Source: a virus. Taken from it: a stretch of DNA of 30,380 nt. The notes under the pieces were generated by a model. It was given only the letters and a program-made list of their open reading frames with translations, was not told the DNA's origin and made no database searches. The stretch spans positions 1-30,380 of IMG/VR virus record IMGVR_UViG_3300001848_000290; one strand, given 5' to 3'. Made by a program: the position numbers and the translations under genes. Below are positions 23,901-30,380 of this stretch, one piece after another (position 1 is the first letter of the stretch; every line of letters begins with the position of its first letter).

Positions 23901-26900
23901 AAGAAAGAGATAAACCAGTTTCATCGTAAAAAACAGTTTTTGTATCTCCAGTCCAAGAAGAACCAGATTGTGGTGGTAAACCATCTGGAATTAAAATCAT
24001 TCCACTTGCATTCCCGTTTGAATCTGTAGTTATGCCACTATTAAATGAACTCAACGAGTTCCCAGCAATTCCAGTATACTTATAATCTTGAACAACCCAT
24101 CTGTCAATTGATTTATTATCCATGAAGACATATAATTTTGTCTTCGGTTTCATTCTTGTCAAATTGAAATATACTGGCGTGGATCTGCAGAATAATTGTA
24201 GACTTGAAGACACAACTACAGAACCAACAGTTTTAGTTGATACTCCTTGACCAATTTGATTGTTTTGTGGACTTATATTTGAACTTGATGCAATTGTAGC
24301 AATTGTTGAGGTATCTAACGCAGAAATGGATGATACTTCATTGAGTGGAGTTGTATTGAAGAATACTCTATTAGTTCCTATCCAATCTACGATGAAGTTA
24401 TTGTAAATACTTGCAAATCCTTCTCTTGCATCATCTTTGGCGTAAAAGACAGAAAATACTTTACTATCATTATCCAAGATTAATGGTTTTTCTCTGTCTG
24501 AGAACCATCTATCCACATTTGGAGATAAGCGAGCATCACCAACGTATTGAATAACTACAAATGGATTGATATTGATTTTTTCTGTAGCGAATGGATTTTT
24601 TATTAATTCAACGCTTGAGAATGGAAGAGTTACTATATCATGGGATTTTTTATAGTGGTCTAAAATTCTTTGTTCTTCTCTTACATTAATTTCTTCTAGT
24701 TTAAAGCAAGATTCTATTGATCTTGGTCTTAAAACTGATTGTTGAGTATCAATAGAACATTTGTAGTCTAATGAAGCTAAATTACCAATACCATGATTTT
24801 CAAAATTATCAACTAAAAATCCAGATTTAAATCTATCAATTCCAATTTCATTTTTAACTTGCATATTAAGTGCTTGTTGCTCAAGCATACTTAATAAAGT
24901 GTATTTTTCTAGTCTTTCAATTCTTTTTTCTAGTTTACCAATATCACGCATAGTGTAGCGTTTATTATCAACAGGTATAATTCTTACGTCATTGACACCT
25001 GTTGTATACGCAGGAACATACAAGTAATATAGTGGTATTGAATCTTCAATATCTTCTGGTTTTGTTGGGTTTAAAGAGGAATTTCCTTCTTTGATAACAA
25101 ATTCACCTTTTTTGTTTAGAAAAACTCCATCTATTCTATCAAGGAATTGTTTAGTGGAGAAAGAAATTGTGTAACTAATTTCTGTTTCTGTTGCTGGTGT
25201 ACTAGAAGAAACACCACCAGACCCAGTAAAATTATTATAATCAGATACAGAAAGTATTGCAGTATCTTGATATCCACTGATAAATGCACTTGAATCTACT
25301 TTTGGTCTAAAATCAATAACATCTCTTAAAGAAATATTTCCGTAGATAGCTGAATTAAATGTTGGTATTTCATCCAATCCTACGCCAGATTCATGAATGT
25401 AAGAATCTATAGTGCAGAAATCTCCTTGACTGTGTTCAAAGTAATCAAATACAATGATTAACTGTCCAGTTGGTGGAATATATCCTGGTTTTAGAACCAA
25501 TCTTGAAACATCATAGAATGTATCTCTTTGTCCATTATCAAATGAGAATTTTTCGGTAACATCCGTTCCTGTAATTAGTTCATTTGTTGAAGAAATAACA
25601 GGTGGTGATTGTACGGTTCCTTCATAAATGTGAGCAACAGAAATAGCATCAGAATAACTCAAAACATCAGATTTGTTGGAATCTATATCTATTCCTCGGA
25701 AAGGAACTACTTTATCCCCAGGCGAAGTTACAAGTATTCTTTTGTTTCTGTAGATAGTTTTGAGTCTTGGTTTTGTTTTTAAAACTTCAATAGTTGCAGT
25801 TAGTTTTAATAGTGGGAAATCAGTGCTTGTTCCAAAGAAAGAAGAAGGCAACGAAATAGTAACACTACCAGCAGTAACTCCTCCAGCAGCATTATTTGAA
25901 TTTGTTATAGTAACTTGACTACTCTTTAAATAAACAATATCTCCTGTATCGACAGTTGTAGCAGATTTTTTATCTAAAACTGTTAATATAAAATTCTTCT
26001 CTGAGAACTGTGCAAATCTTTGCGTTCCATATGGTAGTTGGGCAGCAAATGTAATGTTTCCACCGCTTGTAGATGCTGTGACAACAAAGTCTCTTCTAAA
26101 ATAATATTTGATAGCAGAATCTTCTGGATCTTTTACTACGCTGCTAAGATATCTATATCCTGTTGGAATTAATAGAGAAGATTTTGATGCATTTTGAATA
26201 ATTGGTCTTACTCTAACAACGCTAGTATTTACTACATCATTTTGTAAAATACTATCAAAATATATTTTTGATTTAATTAATCCTTCTGCTTTGTCAACTC
26301 TTCTGACTAAAGTTCTGACAACATTTGATGCAGCATCAGTAAACTGAACTAAATCTCCAGGAATTAAATCACTAGAAGGATCGCCAGAGAAACCATTACA
26401 TTCAATATAATTTGTTCCTTTATATCCAGAGAATGTGAAGTCTGTTAAAATTTTAGAAGTAACATAGTCTGATTTGAAAGATTCTACATCACAAGTAAAT
26501 GTGTGAGAATTTCCAGAACCAAAAGTGCAATTTAAAGATTTGACATTTTCCGAACTATAATCCAATACTGTGTTTCTGTATAGGATGGGAGTTACTACAG
26601 CAGATTGGGTTGGATTTGTGCTACCAGTATCAAAAGATATGGCAGGAACACTTGAATAAACTTGAGAAACTAAATTTTTATCTTTAATGTTTATTTTGTA
26701 AATTTGAGTAGCATACAATCCAATTTCTACCGCAGAATTATTATAGGATACTCCATTAATTTTTATCTGAGATGATAATGGATAACCAGCTCCTCTATCA
26801 TTAACAATAAAGTGAGATATAGTTCCTTCTCTAGCAATTCTCTTTGAATTACCTGCTTCATCACTAATTGTTTCTCCACTTAAGAATTTTCCAGATAATG

Positions 26901-29058
26901 TTTTTACAAAAAGAATTGTGCCATTTGTGTATTTTGAAGTATATGAACCTTCAATAACACCATAAGAACCACTAGTGGAACCAGTGATATATTTTCCAGG
27001 TAAAAATGTGGAAGTTTGAATAACGGAATCTAATGTAATTTGAGTGAAGAAGGTTGGATTAAAATAAGATAATCTAAAAATTGAATTGTAAGTTGATGTA
27101 CCTTCCGATAATCTTCCTCTGGAAAGTACAATATCAACGTCAGTATTAAATCCAGAACCTTTTTCAATTAGAGTAAAATCTTTTGGTTTGCATAAACCAA
27201 TGGTTGGAGTGGTGATTGAACCATAATCAATAATTTGGGAATATGGAGTAATGTCAGTTACACCAACTGCTTGGAAATAGTATCCTTGAGCATCAGATTG
27301 GGTAGCAAATAAGAGTCTTCTCTTAGTTGGGTCATACTCATCATATTCTACTAAAAAGTTTTGTAAATCTTGTTTATCTCCATAAACAGTTAACTCCAAA
27401 TAACTTGGTGGAGTATTGCCAGAATATGGAATATCTTTTCTTGTAACTATTGAATAAGAAAGTACATTTACGCTTCTAGCAACAGTATTAACACTACTTA
27501 CACCTAAACTAACTACATACCAAAGTTTTTGGAAACTGGTATTAAATTCGGTTGGAGATGGGAAAGTTCTGGAACCAAAAGAAGAAGGATTTTTTAAACA
27601 GATGGTCATAATACCATCATCCAATCCAAAAGATAAGCTTCTTCTATTTACTGTTTGTTTTGGATCAGTTGCCTTTTCAGTGTTATTTAATCCAATAGTA
27701 CCATCATTAAAAACAGAATTTAAATAAACGTTTGGATAAGCAGTTAAATCTTGCCCAAAGACGTTAAGAGGAACACTACCAAAAACATTGGTTACGTTAA
27801 AATAAGCAAGAGATGTTGTTTTTATTTCATTGTTGTCAGTGGTTAAAGTATCTCTAGCTTTGGTTGCATCCAAATATGTAGTATCTTTTTTGATTACTTC
27901 GTAACCTTTGATGTATGCTTTACCACTAGAAACTCCCAATCTCATTAAAGAAGAAGCTTCTTCTATCGATTTACCATTTACTAAATTAGTAGATGTATTT
28001 AATGGATAGAAACCTTTATTGTTATTTTTTTGATAATACTCTCTTAAATCTAAAGAAAAATTATTAACTACATAATTACCAGATTCATCGTATGTTCTTC
28101 TTGCTAATGTTTCTTCAATGATATTGTAATCAGTTGATTTAATTAATTGTTGAATTTCGCCATTTTTTATTGTTACTAACTGAATATAAGCACTATCTGG
28201 ATAGTAATCATAGTCATAAGCAACTAATGTCAATCCTATTTTTAATCTATGCGCTCCAGGAGCAGAAAAATTAGTAGAACCTCTTGAATTATCATATAAA
28301 TCATTTTCAAGTTCTGGTGTTATAATATTTTCTGATATTTCAAAACCCACCTTGACGGAAGGTTTATCATAATACTTATCTACAACAATTAACTCCTCTG
28401 GGTTGTTTACAAAAAAACCATTGACAAAATATACACCTGATTCTACTTTTACCGCAGAAGCATATCCCATTGCCAAACTTGGTTTTTCTGTAATAACTCC
28501 TGTGTCGTAATCTTTTACAGCAATAGTTGTTGGTAAAACACTACCATCAGTTCCAACAACTAAAGTTGGTGAATTTACTATATCAAGTACTTCTAGTGTT
28601 TCTCCTTGTCTGAAAGTACTTTCATTATTTGCATTACCACTATTGGTGTACTTTACATATAAAACATCAGATTCATTTTCATTTGAATATGAATAAGAAA
28701 GAACAGTAGCAGTTACTCCAGATGTCAAACCCTTTAATGTTGCTTTTAATTCTGCTAATTGTTTGATGTCGTATTTTTTATATTCTATATTGCCATTAAT
28801 ATTTACAGCAACTTCGGAAACAGATGATAACTTTACGAAATCTAATTTATTATTAAAAGATACTTCACCAGGAATTACCTGCTCACCTTGTTTGAATCTA
28901 TTCTTACCAATGCTTTCTATTTGATTTTGTAAGATTGACTGTAGATTGTTTAATTCCCTAGTTTGGATTGAATATCCAGGTCTAAACAATACTTTATAGT
29001 ATCCATCTGACACTTTAAAGTCATCATTATAGGGAGGCACAGTAAGATTGATAGGCAT
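20905..29058 (-). CDS. Giant DUF4815-type virion structural protein (2717 aa)
   Basis: The N-terminus (MPINLTVPPYNDDFKVSDGY, VLFRPGYSIQTRELNNLQSI, then KQGEQVIPGEVSF) matches the DUF4815-type proteins of T4-like cyanophages and other myophages. A coiled coil follows YTMRDIGKLEKRIERLEKYT at about residue 1370, then NHGIGNLASLDYKCSID (about 1428) and LYVFMDNKSIDRWVVQ (about 1640). The block FCTGVDLFFAKKSSSIPVKV (about 1812) and the later FNFEYPVYLQNNTEYGLAI (about 2062) look like two parts of one conserved domain, separated by about 200 residues with two GxGY modules (about 1959 and 2001). Further GxGF/GxGY modules lie at about 634 and 756. The C-terminus (VYAVKIVMRSSNP-like, ending IQDVRIVASY) is also family-typical. 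It follows gp8 after 38 bases and is likely a baseplate or fibre-network component; no enzyme motif is seen. The best ribosome site, AGGA 15 bases upstream, is weak. Confidence 0.87.
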   Translation of the reverse strand: MPINLTVPPYNDDFKVSDGYYKVLFRPGYSIQTRELNNLQSILQNQIESIGKNRFKQGEQVIPGEVSFNNKLDFVKLSSVSEVAVNINGNIEYKKYDIKQLAELKATLKGLTSGVTATVLSYSYSNENESDVLYVKYTNSGNANNESTFRQGETLEVLDIVNSPTLVVGTDGSVLPTTIAVKDYDTGVITEKPSLAMGYASAVKVESGVYFVNGFFVNNPEELIVVDKYYDKPSVKVGFEISENIITPELENDLYDNSRGSTNFSAPGAHRLKIGLTLVAYDYDYYPDSAYIQLVTIKNGEIQQLIKSTDYNIIEETLARRTYDESGNYVVNNFSLDLREYYQKNNNKGFYPLNTSTNLVNGKSIEEASSLMRLGVSSGKAYIKGYEVIKKDTTYLDATKARDTLTTDNNEIKTTSLAYFNVTNVFGSVPLNVFGQDLTAYPNVYLNSVFNDGTIGLNNTEKATDPKQTVNRRSLSFGLDDGIMTICLKNPSSFGSRTFPSPTEFNTSFQKLWYVVSLGVSSVNTVARSVNVLSYSIVTRKDIPYSGNTPPSYLELTVYGDKQDLQNFLVEYDEYDPTKRRLLFATQSDAQGYYFQAVGVTDITPYSQIIDYGSITTPTIGLCKPKDFTLIEKGSGFNTDVDIVLSRGRLSEGTSTYNSIFRLSYFNPTFFTQITLDSVIQTSTFLPGKYITGSTSGSYGVIEGSYTSKYTNGTILFVKTLSGKFLSGETISDEAGNSKRIAREGTISHFIVNDRGAGYPLSSQIKINGVSYNNSAVEIGLYATQIYKINIKDKNLVSQVYSSVPAISFDTGSTNPTQSAVVTPILYRNTVLDYSSENVKSLNCTFGSGNSHTFTCDVESFKSDYVTSKILTDFTFSGYKGTNYIECNGFSGDPSSDLIPGDLVQFTDAASNVVRTLVRRVDKAEGLIKSKIYFDSILQNDVVNTSVVRVRPIIQNASKSSLLIPTGYRYLSSVVKDPEDSAIKYYFRRDFVVTASTSGGNITFAAQLPYGTQRFAQFSEKNFILTVLDKKSATTVDTGDIVYLKSSQVTITNSNNAAGGVTAGSVTISLPSSFFGTSTDFPLLKLTATIEVLKTKPRLKTIYRNKRILVTSPGDKVVPFRGIDIDSNKSDVLSYSDAISVAHIYEGTVQSPPVISSTNELITGTDVTEKFSFDNGQRDTFYDVSRLVLKPGYIPPTGQLIIVFDYFEHSQGDFCTIDSYIHESGVGLDEIPTFNSAIYGNISLRDVIDFRPKVDSSAFISGYQDTAILSVSDYNNFTGSGGVSSSTPATETEISYTISFSTKQFLDRIDGVFLNKKGEFVIKEGNSSLNPTKPEDIEDSIPLYYLYVPAYTTGVNDVRIIPVDNKRYTMRDIGKLEKRIERLEKYTLLSMLEQQALNMQVKNEIGIDRFKSGFLVDNFENHGIGNLASLDYKCSIDTQQSVLRPRSIESCFKLEEINVREEQRILDHYKKSHDIVTLPFSSVELIKNPFATEKININPFVVIQYVGDARLSPNVDRWFSDREKPLILDNDSKVFSVFYAKDDAREGFASIYNNFIVDWIGTNRVFFNTTPLNEVSSISALDTSTIATIASSSNISPQNNQIGQGVSTKTVGSVVVSSSLQLFCRSTPVYFNLTRMKPKTKLYVFMDNKSIDRWVVQDYKYTGIAGNSLSSFNSGITTDSNGNASGMILIPDGLPPQSGSSWTGDTKTVFYDETGLSLSFVTGEKTIKFSSDDMGSTDSTVDSFTEVKYYASGTYPEQPSTIISTSPAIFKSTEGIQFVENTKAETSPNPITQTFTIQKFTGGVFCTGVDLFFAKKSSSIPVKVYLTNVDSGKPGKYIVPGSECVLNPDTQLKIYTNGTLYISQGEYCTGISSGASGPIKEIYDKNNSLVNPSITGVYTLTNDQVYTLVLSNHNGKNYIATEELVFPSLTSYNAAQNTSLRVFIPKDSGKIKSLRINNTGGGYETATITIQSPQLLGGVQATATCSVSSGSIFDTNLIVGGSGYTDVPSVIIKGTGSSASGASIEAILDIDTPSVRMGVATDPGTTDVQDSVTPTRFNFEYPVYLQNNTEYGLAIESDSTDYIIWGSKLGGTEVASNSVVTATPLLGSVFKSQNVDTWSEDIFEDIKFTLYRAEFEIKSPGYLYLRNKELGYELLDENPFETDSLSDSNATSSLFRNNNKIVKVSQRNHGFEDSGNSYVNYKSVPNFAGYSSELFTSTLFQVDNASTENYTINPGINASSNSISGGSKVLSTYNRKYEKLFAQLSYLNFSETTINAEVFTTNIIPNDSKNSNYISYSTHDFEKTFLNEEHFFNNQKVICSRINELKNIATDDKDSLKYKIILSSDVSYLSPVVDLRTANVVAVTNQVEKSYGKENKYGRRNQVIQFYSVYKFGIQGANSNTINVGDASSPKLVKGALSQAQAVVVKLDTVNSELYVKMLTDTLLIPGETLQFASQPSLTTVSITSAGLSEVAFSFNANSVVTAIDRSNTTQTYDNVISGKVVSWDSQKKLLTVANNKNPINNNYTSAATTGSDYARIPKTSSSTQSADIFRVYDLLSYENQPSDTKSFLEIKSIDYSDGILYVPEIKKNSSSVAKYVTKEITLENIATCIDVRLTANLYEIDDVIVLYKYKPSNSQYNFDDLSWNYFNGDGKPDVEVTPSPDNTIAGYIQKQSSYKEYSYSVSSLPEFVSYAVKIVMRSSNPVFVPKIQDVRIVASY

Positions 29059-29096
29059 TTTATTTCTAAGTTATCCTAATTATTTTCTAGAAGATA

Positions 29097-30380
29097 TCAG
29101 AACTCGATAACTAATTTGATATCTTCAACTTGGTCGATAGCTCTTGTGATTTGTCTTCTATTTTCTAAATAAACAATTTCACCAGAATTTGGTTGAATTT
29201 CTGGAGTTGCTAAACCGTTTACAAAAGTAGAACCTAATAGAGAACTATTGAATGTAGTGTTAACAGTTCCTGTGATGTTTGAAGATACTCCAGTAACTAC
29301 GTTAGAACCATTTGATTCAAATGCTCTAACAATTCCATCATCTGTATGAATATCTGGAGATTGGAAATACTTCAATACTCCTGAAGTATTACTACCACTG
29401 TCTAAAGTCCAAGCAACTACTTTTCCTTTAGCAGTATATCCACCAGTAACTGTTTGTGTAATTTCTTCGTCTGCGAGGAATGTTCCAGATACATTATTTA
29501 ATTTAACTGCACGTAAGTTTGATAATGTATCCACTGTTGCATAAGTGGCAGTTCCATATAGATATGGGTCTTGAAGAATACCAATTCTTCTGAAATCGTT
29601 CTCTACAGGGAAGTCTCCACCACCTTCTGCATAAGTAAGTCTAATGTTTGCCATGATACGTTTAGCATTCAATTCTGAAATAGGATCAGAACCATGACCT
29701 CCTTGTGGAGAAATAACTGCTTCTATAGAACCAGTAGCAGAAGCTCCAACGTTGATGGTAGTTGTTAATCCAGCGTTTGTGAATACTTTGCCATTCTTGA
29801 GGACAATGTTACCATAAGTATATCCACTTCCAGCTGCATATAAAACTGCATAATTTATTTGTCCAGAAGAATCTGTTCCAAATTTAACAACACCACCTGT
29901 ACCATTTCCTAATATTGGAGTGTAAAGAGCGGTTTGACTTGCTGGTAAATTTGAACCAACTGACTTAATAACAACCGTACTAATTGCACCATCTACAGCT
30001 GCTGCTTGAACAGTTGCATCAGTTACAATGGGAATAAAGTCTGTTGAGAGGAATCTAATAACATCATCGGTTGGAATAGTATACATATACTTCCAAACAT
30101 AGTTTGTAAATCCATTTGAATCTACTGGTTCTTTATAAATTCCGCTGGAATAAGTTCCATTAGATGGAGTTGTTGATGGTTCGTATGAAACACTAGGAAG
30201 AACACCACCAGGAAGAAGAGAAACAGGTCTTTCTCCATTGTATAAGCATTTGAATACTTCGTACTTGCTATTTACAACGTAGAATTTTGCTGTAGAAATA
30301 TTTCTAGAACCACTAGAAGAACCAGGAACTACAACGTCGGATAATTTTTGATCAGAATAATCTGGTCTCCACATATCAAA
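29097..30380 (-). CDS. 8: Baseplate wedge protein gp8 (5' end outside window)
   Basis: The frame is open through base 30380, so the first methionine in the window (30374) is internal: FDMWRPDY corresponds to T4 gp8 TDMWTHMM. At least 428 codons are present; T4 gp8 is 334 residues in total. The wedge protein gp8 is a dimer in the T4 baseplate wedge that joins the gp7 and gp10 regions. Matching blocks are KYEVFKCLYNG (T4 WLVYRCLDV), NYVWKYMYTIPTDDVIRF (T4 YVWEYLFEIPPD) and the C-terminal GEIVYLENRRQITRAIDQ (T4 GEMIYMENRPPIIMAMDQ). Between them is an insertion absent from T4 with a GSGYTYGNIVLKNG module at about residue 185, then GHGSDPISELNAKRIMANIR. The gene ends 38 bases before the 2717-residue gene, as gp8 precedes gp9 in T4. 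Confidence 0.92.
   Translation of the reverse strand, partial: FDMWRPDYSDQKLSDVVVPGSSSGSRNISTAKFYVVNSKYEVFKCLYNGERPVSLLPGGVLPSVSYEPSTTPSNGTYSSGIYKEPVDSNGFTNYVWKYMYTIPTDDVIRFLSTDFIPIVTDATVQAAAVDGAISTVVIKSVGSNLPASQTALYTPILGNGTGGVVKFGTDSSGQINYAVLYAAGSGYTYGNIVLKNGKVFTNAGLTTTINVGASATGSIEAVISPQGGHGSDPISELNAKRIMANIRLTYAEGGGDFPVENDFRRIGILQDPYLYGTATYATVDTLSNLRAVKLNNVSGTFLADEEITQTVTGGYTAKGKVVAWTLDSGSNTSGVLKYFQSPDIHTDDGIVRAFESNGSNVVTGVSSNITGTVNTTFNSSLLGSTFVNGLATPEIQPNSGEIVYLENRRQITRAIDQVEDIKLVIEF

Noticed and set aside
30372-30374. The ATG at 30374 as the start of gp8
   Set aside because: Comparison with T4 gp8 puts this Met inside the protein (TDMW/FDMW), and the frame stays open to the end of the window.

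Overview
The window is a late structural-gene block from a T4-like marine myovirus, most probably a cyanophage (Kyanoviridae-type) or a close relative infecting another marine bacterium. All credible genes lie on the minus strand, are packed almost end to end and are AT-rich. No host-like metabolic genes, tRNAs, integrase or mobile elements are visible. The assignment rests on three anchors whose T4 counterparts I recognise from residue motifs and order: baseplate wedge gp8 at the right edge (5' end cut off by the window), and the neck and tail genes gp13, gp14 and gp15 at the left edge (gp15 cut at its 3' end).

Layout in the direction of transcription (right to left): gp8 (partial); a 2717-residue virion protein with DUF4815-type sequence; a 71-residue coiled-coil protein; a 2086-residue fibre or baseplate protein with a right-handed beta-helix (pectin-lyase-like) region; a 61-residue coiled-coil protein; a T4-type late promoter; a run of five small to medium adhesin-like genes (89, 110, 730, 126 and 293 residues); a 2613-residue repeat-rich structural protein; a rho-independent terminator; a second T4-type late promoter; then gp13, gp14 and gp15.

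In T4 the interval between gp8 and gp13 holds gp9, gp10, gp11, gp12 and wac. Here it is about 27 kb of large beta-rich modular proteins, probably the baseplate periphery and host-recognition apparatus. Several modules recur in different genes: HG-L/F-x-TG beta modules (the 2613- and 2086-residue proteins), CBM5/12-like carbohydrate-binding modules (five in the 293-residue protein, one in the 2613-residue protein), GxGY modules (gp8 and the 2717-residue protein) and a VDSDT module (the 2613- and 2086-residue proteins). Regulation fits T4 late transcription: exact TATAAATA sites occupy the two largest intergenic spacers, and translational coupling by 1-base stop/start overlaps links gp13-gp14-gp15 and the 2717/71-residue pair.

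I see no enzyme, defence or anti-defence system, CRISPR array or diversity-generating retroelement. The novelty here is the size and mosaic module-sharing of the fibre proteins and the compact promoter and terminator architecture.
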